A stretch of 22,230 bases of DNA from a virus: positions 1 to 22,230 of IMG/VR virus record IMGVR_UViG_3300002242_000651. One strand, given 5' to 3'. Under the pieces are notes generated by a model. The model saw only the letters and a program-made list of their open reading frames with translations. It was not told the DNA's origin and did no database searches. Below are positions 13,001 to 21,035 of this stretch, piece after piece (the stretch's first letter is position 1; each line of letters begins with the position of its first letter). Both the position numbers and the translations under genes were made by a program.

Positions 13001-14693
13001 AATTGGATTGATTGATGACGCCTACAACAGAGAAAGAGCGTCGTTGAAACTTTCAATCGCCGGAGAGAAGAAAAAGTATGATCTTGTTATTAAAAGTGGA
13101 AAAGCCTCTAAAGAGCAATTAAGCAGAGCTAAAAGAGCAATAAAAGCGTTAGATGACTTTAGATTGGCCTCTATCGCTAAGATAGATAAAGCTAATAAGT
13201 CTTCATTTGAGACTATGCTTGACAACTATAAGATCACCATTGACGATATGGATAAATTAGCTGTTAAGTTTACTGACAACTTTGCAAATTCTATAGCCGA
13301 TTTCGTAACTACAGGCAAAAAGACTTTTGGTGATTTTGCGCAGAGTATTATTGCTGATATTGGCAGAATGATGGTAAAGGCGGCAGCAGCCGATCTAATT
13401 AACACATTGATGGGTAGAAAGAAAGGTGATGTAGCTGGTGGTGGCTTTGCTGGTGTGGTCAAGGGGCTACTTAGTGGTCCTAACAAACAGGCGCAAGTTG
13501 CTAAGCAGAAAAAACCCTCAAACACTGAGGCGGCTGTAACCGGTAATACTGAGCAGGAAATCGCCAAACGAAAAGGATTATTTGAGGACTTCTTCAACTT
13601 TAGAAGAGATGGCGATGCAGCAGTTACAGAAAGTAGCAAGGCCAACTTAGCGTCTGTAGCCGATAGCTCTAAAGCCAGCGCCGGTTTAATGAGTGGGGCA
13701 ATGGGTTCATTTGTCGATATGACCATTGGTGGATTTGCGGCGATGGCAATAAATGGCAAACTAAGCATGAAGAGTTTATTAAAGACCGTTTTATCTGCAA
13801 TTGCAGCCATGATAGTGAAGTATCTCGCTTTGGCGGCAGTTAAGGCGATAGCAGGTTTCGCAAGTGGTGGGTCAACAGCTAATGTATCAACGGGTGGAGC
13901 TTCTGGAGCTACCGCCTCATTGCCACTTGGCAACGCAGGGGGTGACATACTAGGCGCTCAAAAAATGTCTACATTTTCAAAAGGATATGCAAAAGGTGGA
14001 GCTGTAAATGTCTCGTCATTTGCGGATGGTGGAGCTATGAAGATTGCAAGCCAGTTAGCTAATGCGCCTTTCATGAGCGAAATGGATATGAAGCGAGGGG
14101 GCGTCAAAAAGTCACCTCACGTTGCGCTATTTGCAGAGTCAACCATGCCAGAAGCGTTTATCCCAATGAAAGATGGCAAGAATATTCCATTAATGTTATC
14201 GCAAGATTCAAGCGGTAAAACCGTTGGTAAAATACCATTGCCAAGTGGAGAGACTTTGCCAGCGAAGGTGATTAGCGATACAACTAGACAAGTTAGCACG
14301 TTTGCGAATGGGGGAGCGATGAACAACATAAAAACCCCATCTTCTCACTCAAATGAGTTAGCTGTCGATATTGCAGGATACGCAAGCATGATTGAAGCCA
14401 TAGACGGCGTTAGAAAGGCAGTTGAGAGTATAAATCCTATCAATACACAAGCTATCACAAAGTCAACAAGATCGAACCCACTTAATAATGGTAAAAATGC
14501 GCCGCTAAGTTCACAGACAAAAGGCGATAGTAATGTATCTATAACTATAAATGTGGCTGATACAGGCAATACGAAATCGAAAGGGGGAAATGGCAATGAT
14601 AGAAAATTTTGGACTGGCATATCTGGCAAAGTTAAAAGCATGATTACGCAAGAAATCGTCAATGAAAAAAGACCTGGAGGCCTGTTGTCCTAA
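10005..14693 (+). CDS. Tape measure protein
   Basis: This is the longest gene (1562 residues), lying after the chaperones as expected. Its length sets tail length and it is ejected with the DNA. Residues 70-270 are the conserved tape measure domain, with the signature MASKGVVSMEELRQQLGEAV (181-200) and MGMTMGDMVKAISNGRVKAI. A hydrophobic, helix-forming stretch (about 404-436, GGPLNIIIGILTAAAAAWVFF) may insert in a membrane. Residues 440-1060 are mostly charged coiled coil. Residues about 1070-1136 form the lambda-type C-terminal block (FANSIADFVTTGKKTFGDFA). Alanine-rich hydrophobic segments and GGA-type repeats follow (FADGGAMK, FANGGAMN). The block ESTMPEAFIPMKDGKNIPL near 1370-1400 is a typical terminal motif. 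AGGTG precedes the ATG by nine bases. Confidence 0.92.
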   Translation: MSVGDIVVRLELNDGQFTARMNKAGKTISTFSSTIDRLDKRVSKVEKGLVGFIPKLRDIAIVAASARVVIHGLSDTIGGFTDGIIKSNAEIERLTVLLQGISKAPLESGKIKEAGNNIKFLFDMAQRAPFSIKELSNSFVKMKAAGIEGVDGKIQSLTDSIARFGGDEQTLHRATIAIQQMASKGVVSMEELRQQLGEAVPNAMNLMADGMGMTMGDMVKAISNGRVKAIPAINAMMEQMNATMSGSSERMMQTWNGLMSRLSTSWILLQKQIGDAGFFEGAKAALTDLNSFLNSDQALAYGQAIGVAMRDITLNIVYAIKAVAKYSTEIGRAIKATVILVASIKAIATVTSIVALATTKIQAFSKAWAATATVARVASTGFGAVTTSVAGASTAATVAGASMSRLGLILSTLGGPLNIIIGILTAAAAAWVFFGNKGSEAYEKIKKSRKGLTEFEQFNIKLKTKVEIDNAQSSIDSVIKDINAKKKELERETLRIKISPLVTGLDVNIFKKWKERQLKDIADLEKSVAEATKNNESDRLAMLQRQAAREANLIETRTRKDLARYNQRYTSEIALAREARDKILRDTTKSDDDYSRAKKIFGDKVSHLLRTQYESQRIDLKSHIADMNTSLQSLSDKNITIKAILSTKDSLESARNMREKIIQNMAKIEIAINKSTGDDVLGLKSKLAKSKKRLIKVNNSIKRTAALIDHLKGGAKVDGESIIKLDKLLIQLPKANKLLSEIEGNIDNLANGRPPIDSKKVGEGTTALEKMTTVLNSISDRNAGLKDAVNGGNSSIGRQLAKMKRLYLATGETAAGLKALNKAENLLAQNRGFEATLEVAKEMEILDGKISRLKANLNEGDPHASLIYKIKTLFDKQIITDETMTDFTNKINQIKALTEAKDSAKREKWIKQQTAKSAVELLRVQAETASSSIAMEKYAVDARIRQLNRLADAKHLSESQRKTFVGDNTELFKKTQLIKLEKQSANEILAIQNRTAKARIGLIDDAYNRERASLKLSIAGEKKKYDLVIKSGKASKEQLSRAKRAIKALDDFRLASIAKIDKANKSSFETMLDNYKITIDDMDKLAVKFTDNFANSIADFVTTGKKTFGDFAQSIIADIGRMMVKAAAADLINTLMGRKKGDVAGGGFAGVVKGLLSGPNKQAQVAKQKKPSNTEAAVTGNTEQEIAKRKGLFEDFFNFRRDGDAAVTESSKANLASVADSSKASAGLMSGAMGSFVDMTIGGFAAMAINGKLSMKSLLKTVLSAIAAMIVKYLALAAVKAIAGFASGGSTANVSTGGASGATASLPLGNAGGDILGAQKMSTFSKGYAKGGAVNVSSFADGGAMKIASQLANAPFMSEMDMKRGGVKKSPHVALFAESTMPEAFIPMKDGKNIPLMLSQDSSGKTVGKIPLPSGETLPAKVISDTTRQVSTFANGGAMNNIKTPSSHSNELAVDIAGYASMIEAIDGVRKAVESINPINTQAITKSTRSNPLNNGKNAPLSSQTKGDSNVSITINVADTGNTKSKGGNGNDRKFWTGISGKVKSMITQEIVNEKRPGGLLS
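11167..11211 (+). repeat. 18-base direct repeat in the tape measure gene
   Basis: CGGTAGCCGGAGCATCCA occurs at 11167-11184 and 11194-11211, a 27-base offset. It encodes VAGAS twice, in an Ala/Thr-rich linker just before the hydrophobic segment. It looks like a small in-frame duplication. Confidence 0.85.
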
Positions 14694-14698
14694 AAAAT

Positions 14699-14713
14699 AA
14701 GTCATCGGTGACA
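14699..14713. promoter_or_regulatory. Dispersed near-palindrome, copy 6, with an extended -10-like box downstream
   Basis: AAGTCATCGGTGACA lies between the tape measure and tail tip genes. Eight bases downstream is TACAAT (14722-14727) preceded by TG at 14719-14720, an extended -10 arrangement (TGnTACAAT). This is the best promoter candidate among the six sites; the palindrome would overlap the -35 region. Confidence 0.6.
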
Positions 14714-14754
14714 TATTATGATACAATTTTCTGACTTTAAGTGAGATAGGTTTT

Positions 14755-15093
14755 ATGGCTAATCAATTATTTACATGGGTTCCCGACGAAGGGTCAACTC
14801 AATCGGTTGAGCCGAGAGTTTTGTTGGCAAAGTTCGGAGATGGCTATGAGCAGAGAACTAACGACGGTATAAATCACATGCCAGAGGTTTGGTCGGTTAG
14901 CTTCTCTGGAAACACTACCGAGATAGGCTCAATTGTTGCTTTTTTGAAGGCGCATGGGGGGTCTGTAAAATTCGATTGGGTAACACCCTTCTCTGATCTT
15001 CTTGTATTTGTCTGTAAAAAGTGGTCTATCAGTCGTCAAGTGACTGGTGTTCACACACTAACAGCGGAATTTAATCAGGTGTTTGAAGCGTGA
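14755..15093 (+). CDS. Minor tail protein, lambda gpM-like
   Basis: This 112-residue protein is the first tip gene after the tape measure. It contains LAKFGDGYEQRTNDGINHMPEVW, the core of the gpM (phage minor tail) family, followed by WSVSFSGNTTEIGSIVAFL and KFDWVTPFSDLLVFVCKKW. In lambda this protein helps start the tip complex around the distal tube end. TAGG eight bases upstream serves the ATG. The gene ends in TGA overlapping the next start (GTGA). Confidence 0.88.
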   Translation: MANQLFTWVPDEGSTQSVEPRVLLAKFGDGYEQRTNDGINHMPEVWSVSFSGNTTEIGSIVAFLKAHGGSVKFDWVTPFSDLLVFVCKKWSISRQVTGVHTLTAEFNQVFEA

Positions 15094-15794
15094 GTATAAA
15101 GGGGGACATTCATAAACTTGAACCAGGCGCACTCATTGATCTACTTGTTCTTGACCTTACTCCTGTAGACGTTAATCAGACTGGGGGAGTTTTAACTTAC
15201 TACCTTTATGCTGGTAGTGATGTTGACTACGGGCCTATTTACTTTCAGGGGCAGAATTACGACCCGTGGCCTGTGACTGTCGAGGGGTTTGAAAAAAGAG
15301 GCAGTGCTGCGGAAAAAAGACCGAAGGTAAGAATTTCAAACTTTAACCGATTCGTCACTAAAAAGACTCAACAATACGATGACTTGGTAGGTGCGATTGT
15401 TAAGCGTAGACGAACCTTTGCTCAGTATTTAGGTGGCTCTGTTGCAGATTCAACCAAATATTCCGAAGAGTTATTTTTTATCGAGCAAAAAACCAATGAA
15501 AATGCGATTTTCCAAGAGTTTGAACTTTCATCGGCAATGGATTTTGTCGATAAGCGACTGCCAGGTAGAACAGCGGTAGCTAACGCCTGTCCCTGGCAGT
15601 ATGCCACCACAGCTAACGGTTCAGGCTGTAGCTGGCCAAGAAATGACCCAGGCAAATACTACAACGCAGCAGGTGTGCAGGTATTTAATCAGCAGCAGGA
15701 TGTATGCGGTAAACGGCTGGCTGATTGTAAGTTGCGTTTTGGTGCTGATCAACCGTTGGACTTTGGTGGTTTTCCATCGCTTGGGAGAAATTAA
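15090..15794 (+). CDS. Minor tail protein, lambda gpL-like (iron-sulfur)
   Basis: This 234-residue tip protein matches lambda gpL in place and content. It opens with GDIHKLEPGALIDLLVLDL and has DYGPIYFQGQNYDPWPVTVEGFE, a family pattern. The C-terminal region carries four cysteines (C167, C180, C206, C213) in ANACPWQ, GSGCSWPR and DVCGKRLADCKLRFG. In lambda gpL the equivalent cysteines bind a 4Fe-4S cluster, so the same is likely here. The start is a GTG overlapping the previous TGA by four bases, supporting translational coupling. The TAA stop shares one base with the next ATG. Confidence 0.88.
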   Translation: MSIKGDIHKLEPGALIDLLVLDLTPVDVNQTGGVLTYYLYAGSDVDYGPIYFQGQNYDPWPVTVEGFEKRGSAAEKRPKVRISNFNRFVTKKTQQYDDLVGAIVKRRRTFAQYLGGSVADSTKYSEELFFIEQKTNENAIFQEFELSSAMDFVDKRLPGRTAVANACPWQYATTANGSGCSWPRNDPGKYYNAAGVQVFNQQQDVCGKRLADCKLRFGADQPLDFGGFPSLGRN

Positions 15795-16504
15795 TGATTG
15801 AAGACAAGATTATAGCCGAGATTACTCATCACGCAGCGCACGTTTTTCCTGAAGAATGCTGTGGGTTAGTGATAGACAATGGTGGCGTATTGCAATATAT
15901 CGAATGCGAAAACAAATCACACCAGCCTGAGAACTCATTTTTGATTGACCCATTGGTTTACGCAAGATGCGCGAATAACGTCAAATTTATCGTGCATTCT
16001 CACCCTAACCGATCACCTCAGCCCAGCGAAGCAGACAAAGCCAGTTCTGAGAGAGCCGGTATTCCTTTCTTGATTATGTCTTATCCCACCTGCGAAGTAA
16101 GCAACTACTACCCCACAGGCTACAAAACGCCACTAGAGGGTCGGCAGTTTGTTTATTCGGTGATGGATTGCTTCACATTAGTTAAAGATTACTACAGTCA
16201 GGTGTTAAATATAGAGATACCTGATAGACAGCGCAAGCCTTATGGCTGGTGGAACGAGAGTGGTGCGGAAAGCTACATTATGTCCGACTATGAAAAATGG
16301 GGCTTTAAAAAAGTTGATTTTTTGAAGTCAGGCGATTTGATCATCATGCAGCTACAAGGTCATGCACCCAATCACGCCGCTGTATATTTGGGGGATGGCA
16401 TTATTTTACATCAGACTTTAAATACCGTCAGCAGACGTGAGCAATACGGCAATTATTGGCGTAAAAACACGGTTTGTTATTTGAGGCACAATGAAAACGA
16501 TTAA
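15794..16504 (+). CDS. Tail tip peptidase, lambda gpK-like (JAMM plus NlpC/P60)
   Basis: This 236-residue tip protein has two peptidase domains. Residues 1-110 are a JAMM/Mov34 domain with Glu20/21 (PEECCGL) and the zinc motif HSHP at 68-71, with Ser78 and Asp81 completing the signature. Residues 115-236 are an NlpC/P60 domain with Cys126 (MDCFTLV), His194 (NHAAVYLG) and a third polar position around His206 (LHQT). Together they match lambda gpK, which is thought to process tip proteins and cleave peptidoglycan peptides during entry. GGGAGA lies just upstream of the ATG. The gene overlaps the next one by 14 bases. All catalytic residues look intact. Confidence 0.9.
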   Translation: MIEDKIIAEITHHAAHVFPEECCGLVIDNGGVLQYIECENKSHQPENSFLIDPLVYARCANNVKFIVHSHPNRSPQPSEADKASSERAGIPFLIMSYPTCEVSNYYPTGYKTPLEGRQFVYSVMDCFTLVKDYYSQVLNIEIPDRQRKPYGWWNESGAESYIMSDYEKWGFKKVDFLKSGDLIIMQLQGHAPNHAAVYLGDGIILHQTLNTVSRREQYGNYWRKNTVCYLRHNEND

Positions 16505-17060
16505 ATTGTTTGGCGAAATAGCTGATAGCTACAAGTCAGAATGGACGCTGGACGTGCAAACACCAGCGGAAGCATTGAGAGCGATCAATGCCAACCGCCC
16601 AGGATTTTTGTCCACCTGCGATCAAGGGGGCTATGTTGCCATTTTGGTCGATGCAGAGAACTCAGAGAAATCGAAACAAATCACAGACTTAAATGGATTA
16701 GACGGCTGGAAGGATGAAGTTTTGTATATCGTCCCAAAAATAGAAGGCGAAGTTGGCGCTGCTATTGTTGGCGCTGTGGTGAGCACAGCATTTGCTGAGA
16801 CGGTTGCTGGGGTGATTATAGCGACTGTTATTGATATAGCCGTAGCTGTGGCTATCAGCGCAGTCGCCCAAATGATCTCAGGGACGCCTGACGGCTTTGG
16901 TGCAAACAATATAGAACGACCAGAAAATAAGCCTTCCTACATCTTCAACGGCGTAGTAAATACAGATAGACAGGGACATAGAGTGCCAATTCTATATGGC
17001 GGACCAATACTGGTCGGTAGCATGGTTTTATCCTCTCGCGTAAACACTAAGGATATTTAA
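16491..17060 (+). CDS. Tail assembly protein, lambda gpI-like
   Basis: This 189-residue protein lies between gpK- and gpJ-like genes as in lambda. Residues 1-80 form a beta-grasp-like domain (IKLFGEIADSYKSEWTLDVQ, PAEALRAINANRPGF). Residues 85-130 are a hydrophobic, Ala/Val-rich stretch (AAIVGAVVSTAFAETVAGVI) that could be a membrane segment or packed helices. The C-terminus ends with a family motif, PSYIFNGVVNTDRQGHRVPILYGGP, followed by VGSMVLSSRV. It helps assemble the J spike at the tail tip. The start lies inside the preceding gene by 14 bases. Confidence 0.87.
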   Translation: MKTIKLFGEIADSYKSEWTLDVQTPAEALRAINANRPGFLSTCDQGGYVAILVDAENSEKSKQITDLNGLDGWKDEVLYIVPKIEGEVGAAIVGAVVSTAFAETVAGVIIATVIDIAVAVAISAVAQMISGTPDGFGANNIERPENKPSYIFNGVVNTDRQGHRVPILYGGPILVGSMVLSSRVNTKDI

Positions 17061-17064
17061 AATT

Positions 17065-20000
17065 ATGAAAGATTTAGTTACGATTGGCGGTAGTTTCGGG
17101 GGTGGCGGAGGCGGCGGTTCAGCCAGAACGCCCGTGACAGCAAGTGACTCGTTACGCTCTGTTTCAATTGTTGAATTTGTCGATGGCATTTCGGAGGGCG
17201 AATTAGAAGGTTTTGCAACCGTCGATCCCTTGCAATCGGCTTATTTAAACGACACACCCGTCAAAACCGGTAACACGTTGAATTTTCAAGGTGTAACCTT
17301 AGACTACAGGCTAGGCACTCAAAATCAAACCTACATCCCCGGCCAAGAGATGTCGTCTGCAGAAAATGCCAGTGCAGCGATTGAGCATATTGTTAATTCT
17401 GATGTCACTTTGGCAACGCCTGTCACGAAAACCATCAGTTCAAATATAGCCGATGCAATCAGAGTGACTGTGCAATTGGCTTCATTGTGGAGCAGAAACC
17501 TAAGCACGGGCGACGTGAATGGCAGTCAAGTTGCGCTACAAATTGAAGTAAAACCTTTTGGTGGTGCGTTTATGATAGTTGATCTAGCTGGACGCGGCAC
17601 AATAACGGGGAAAGCTTCATCACCTTACGAGCGTAGCTATCATATTGAATTAAGCCAATTTGGAGCAGCGCCGTATGATATAAAAGTTTCACGGCTCACC
17701 GCAGAAGTGACGGATGGCACAGTTTCAAACGCAATAAAATGGAAAGCATACACAGAATTGATGTATGCGAAATTACGCTACCCCAACACAGCTCACGCCA
17801 AACTGACATTCGACGCAAGACATTTTAACCAAGTCCCCCGACGCGGCTATTTGATGAAGGGTCTCAAGATTAAAGTGCCTAGCCCAGCATTTTACGACCC
17901 TGTCGCCAGAACCTACAGCGGCTTAGATTGGGATGGCACTTTCGTTACTGCATGGACTCGATGCCCTGCCTGGATTTTTTACGACATCATTACCGACCCT
18001 CGCTATGGTTTAGGCAAAGAAGTGCCTGAGTCCTATGTGGATAAATGGAACTTATGGACCATTGCCCAGCGTTGTGATCAATTAATTGATGATGGTTTTG
18101 GCGGTAAAGAATCACGCTATTCTATGGATTTATTTTTGCAGCAAGATGGAGATGCAAAGAAAGTTGTTCAGGATATGGCTAGCAATTTTGACGCTATGGG
18201 TTTTTGGTATGGGGGTGGTATTTATACAGCCCAAGACTCGCCCAAGACGGCTTCAGCATTATACACACCAGCTAACGTAATAGATGGTCGCTTCAACTAC
18301 GCAGGGTCAGCGCGTCAAGTTAGATACACCGTTGCTTTGGTTCAGTGGAACGACCCTGATGATTTTTACAAAATATCCACTGAGTATGTAGAGGATACCG
18401 ATGGCATTGCCCGATATGGCTACCGCGAAAAGAAAATTGTCGCCGTAGGTTGCACATCAAGAGGTCAGGCGCATAGAGTAGGTAAGCGGATTTTATTAAC
18501 AAGCCGCTTAGAAACTGATACTGTGGGTTTTTCGGTCGGGTTGTCCGGTTTAGTGAACAAACCTGGCGATATTATTCGTATTTCAGACCCACTTAAACAC
18601 GATGGCTTGCGTTTAAGTGGACGTGTTGGCAGTGGCGCAACCACAACGAATATTCCGCTAGATGCCGAGGTTACGCTAGATGCGGGACAGAGTTATACGC
18701 TTTGCCTGATTATGCCAGATGGCTCACTGATAACCACTCCTGTAGTTAGTGTAGCAGGGGTAACGCAAAGCATTGAGACGTTTCCAGCTCTAGCTGCAGT
18801 CCCAGACTCAGATGCAGTTTGGTCGCTGTATTCCGGCTCTGTGCCTAGTATGGAATACCGCATTCTATGGATTAACGAGAATAGCACCGACGGTAAAGGT
18901 GGTTTTTATGAGATTAACGCGGTTAGATATGATCCAACAAAATACACAGAAATAGAGAGTATCTCAAACTTAGAGCCTATTTATAAAAAACCCTACGACA
19001 ATACAAACATAGTTATACAGCCAACCAATGTTCAAGTGACGGATGGCGTTTATATGGCGGTTGAGGGCGTCGTTAGATACATTGATGTATCTTGGTCTGC
19101 ATCGACCGATGGTTTATTATCAACGCATATTGTCAGTTGGTCGGTCGATGGCGGCGAGAAAACAGAGAGAGAAATAACAGGGGCGTCATATCGGATAGAA
19201 AATGTAAAAAAGGGCACATATAAAATAGAAGTCTACGCGGTTAATATGGCGGGCGCTGTTTCCAGATCAGTGTCTTACGACTATGTTGTAGGTGAGCTTT
19301 ATTTGATTAATGCAGTCAGTGTCACTGCTTTAGCTATAAAAGGGCCAGGCGGTAATACTTTTGAGGGTCGCAGTGCTGAGTTTAGCTGGAGCACCGATGC
19401 AGATACTGTATTAAATCTTTCAGATTCATACGGCACTGGCAACGGAGGTCAGAGTCCGTGGTTCAGAGATTTTGAAGTTAAAATTTATCAGGGCACTAAT
19501 CTGCTCAGAATTGAATACACCACTAAGCCTTATTACATTTATACATTTGAGAACAATGTTCAAGACGGTGGCCCATTCAGAAGTATATCAATTACGGTTG
19601 CAGCCAGAGATGTTTATGGTCAGTTGTCTCAATCAGCAACACTGGCAGTCAGCAATCCTGCACCCACCACATTTAGCAATATCAGCATAATAGCGGGTGT
19701 TGGTCAGATTTATGTTAAGTATTTCCCACCAACCGATCCAGATTATCAATACACTCGCGTTTTTGCATCACAAGCAGCTGGCTTTATTCCAGATGCAAAC
19801 TCAGTAACGGGCAACCTGGTTGTTGAGGGTAGTGACCGCCTATTGTCATTTCCTGTCAGTCCTGGAACGTGGTATATCAGACTGCAGGGCGTTGACGAGT
19901 TTGGCGTGGCAGGCGCAACGTATTCGTCACAATTCAGTGCTACCGCGATAGGTGCAGAAACAGACAAATTCGCCTTTACAGGCTTAGCCTTTACCCCCAA

Positions 20001-20502
20001 TAGTCCTACTGTAAATAACGTAAGCTGGGCGGCGGGAACAGTCTCCATCAACGGCGCTTCCCCTGTCGCGATTGCATCGGGTAGCGCAACATGGTCGGCA
20101 GGAACGCTTTATTTGTATTTTGACAAGATCACCACATCAATAGGGTCAACAACCGACATCACTATTGCAGTGCAAAAGGCACAGATTATCGCCACCTATG
20201 AGGGCGGAGAAAATATAAAGGGCGGTGACGGCACAGGGTTTTTTAATGGCTCGCAACTTATCGCGCAAAGCGTCGGGGCAAATCAACTGGTTGCCAATAC
20301 CGCCGTTATTACAAATACCTTACAGGTAGCGTCAGGAATAATAACGGATGCTCATATTACAGATTTGAGTGCCAGTAAAATTTCAGCCACAGACCTTAGC
20401 GTATTAAGCCAAAACGCAGGGACAATAACGGCTGGGGTTTTACAGTCAGCAGATGGGCTATTTGTCATTGATCTAAACAATAAATTTATCACCATATCAT
20501 GA
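17065..20502 (+). CDS. Central tail fibre / host specificity protein, lambda gpJ-like
   Basis: This 1145-residue protein is close to the length of lambda gpJ and forms the trimeric spike that binds the host receptor. It starts with a Gly-rich leader (FGGGGGGGSARTP), then DSLRSVSIVEFVDGISEGE, the conserved opening of J proteins. The body (about 100-470) has RRGYLMKGLKIKVPSP and TAWTRCPAWIFYDIITDPRYG. From about 652 to 955 are beta-sandwich repeats that look like fibronectin type III domains (DVSWSASTDGLLSTHIVSW). The C-terminal 85 residues (SKISATDLSVLSQNAG, then GVLQSADGLFVIDLNNKF) are a fibre-stalk type end. Receptor range should be set near the C-terminus. AAGGA precedes the ATG by about ten bases. 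Confidence 0.92.
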   Translation: MKDLVTIGGSFGGGGGGGSARTPVTASDSLRSVSIVEFVDGISEGELEGFATVDPLQSAYLNDTPVKTGNTLNFQGVTLDYRLGTQNQTYIPGQEMSSAENASAAIEHIVNSDVTLATPVTKTISSNIADAIRVTVQLASLWSRNLSTGDVNGSQVALQIEVKPFGGAFMIVDLAGRGTITGKASSPYERSYHIELSQFGAAPYDIKVSRLTAEVTDGTVSNAIKWKAYTELMYAKLRYPNTAHAKLTFDARHFNQVPRRGYLMKGLKIKVPSPAFYDPVARTYSGLDWDGTFVTAWTRCPAWIFYDIITDPRYGLGKEVPESYVDKWNLWTIAQRCDQLIDDGFGGKESRYSMDLFLQQDGDAKKVVQDMASNFDAMGFWYGGGIYTAQDSPKTASALYTPANVIDGRFNYAGSARQVRYTVALVQWNDPDDFYKISTEYVEDTDGIARYGYREKKIVAVGCTSRGQAHRVGKRILLTSRLETDTVGFSVGLSGLVNKPGDIIRISDPLKHDGLRLSGRVGSGATTTNIPLDAEVTLDAGQSYTLCLIMPDGSLITTPVVSVAGVTQSIETFPALAAVPDSDAVWSLYSGSVPSMEYRILWINENSTDGKGGFYEINAVRYDPTKYTEIESISNLEPIYKKPYDNTNIVIQPTNVQVTDGVYMAVEGVVRYIDVSWSASTDGLLSTHIVSWSVDGGEKTEREITGASYRIENVKKGTYKIEVYAVNMAGAVSRSVSYDYVVGELYLINAVSVTALAIKGPGGNTFEGRSAEFSWSTDADTVLNLSDSYGTGNGGQSPWFRDFEVKIYQGTNLLRIEYTTKPYYIYTFENNVQDGGPFRSISITVAARDVYGQLSQSATLAVSNPAPTTFSNISIIAGVGQIYVKYFPPTDPDYQYTRVFASQAAGFIPDANSVTGNLVVEGSDRLLSFPVSPGTWYIRLQGVDEFGVAGATYSSQFSATAIGAETDKFAFTGLAFTPNSPTVNNVSWAAGTVSINGASPVAIASGSATWSAGTLYLYFDKITTSIGSTTDITIAVQKAQIIATYEGGENIKGGDGTGFFNGSQLIAQSVGANQLVANTAVITNTLQVASGIITDAHITDLSASKISATDLSVLSQNAGTITAGVLQSADGLFVIDLNNKFITIS

Positions 20503-21035
20503 GTTACAAACTATTTGCTGGTCAGATGCCGAATACGAACCAGTCGGTGCTTTCTATAATAAACGGAGGTAATTTTTACAACACTGTGGACATTGCTGGG
20601 GTAGATACAGGAACTAGAGGCGCTGGTTGGAATGCAGACAGACATGCTGCACAGATTATTTTCGACTCCAGACGCGATTATTTGCGAAAATGGTATGAAG
20701 GTAAAAATATCCCTATTACGCTGGCAGCGAAAGGCCGAGGTGCGAGTATGACCACTTACTTAATCGCACAATTCAATGCCGATCTATCCGATTCAATCCC
20801 AATGTGCATGGGTAAACTATCTACTGACAATTCTTACGCCCCCATCATCCCCACTTATGACAATACCCGATTTAGTGCAACGGTAGGTCATGCAAGGTTT
20901 TTAACTTTTGCGGCAAAAGCTCAATTCATTAGCGGAACAACTTTTGGGGTTGCTGTGCAAGCTATAGAGCATTATGCAGGGCAGTCTGCCCCCGCAACCA
21001 CTATCAACCTTGACGTAACGGTGATGGGAAAATGA
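20499..21035 (+). CDS. Unrecognised small protein downstream of the J gene
   Basis: This is a 178-residue protein whose ATG overlaps the J stop (ATGA), so it is co-translated with the spike. I do not recognise the family. It contains NGGNFYNTVDIAGVDTGTRG, RRDYLRKWYEGKNIPITLAAKG and VAVQAIEHYAGQ, and ends with a beta strand (INLDVTVMGK). The beta-rich composition and location suggest a small tip or fibre accessory protein, but that is inference. There is no signal peptide or membrane segment. Its stop overlaps the next start by four bases. Confidence 0.7.
   Translation: MSYKLFAGQMPNTNQSVLSIINGGNFYNTVDIAGVDTGTRGAGWNADRHAAQIIFDSRRDYLRKWYEGKNIPITLAAKGRGASMTTYLIAQFNADLSDSIPMCMGKLSTDNSYAPIIPTYDNTRFSATVGHARFLTFAAKAQFISGTTFGVAVQAIEHYAGQSAPATTINLDVTVMGK

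Noticed and set aside
13226-13948. A 240-codon open frame on the - strand
   Set aside because: It is antisense to the alanine-rich end of the tape measure gene, which depletes stops on the opposite strand. It has no ribosome site or recognisable motif.
15037-15054. AAGTGACTGGTG in the gpM-like gene resembles the dispersed palindrome
   Set aside because: It has only one matching half and lies within a coding region. The other six copies are intergenic with both arms.
684-21035. Phage-wide reassignment of TGA to an amino acid
   Set aside because: TGA ends at least five other genes with exact overlaps to the next start (6461, 8037, 15091, 20500, 21033), so it is a functional stop here.
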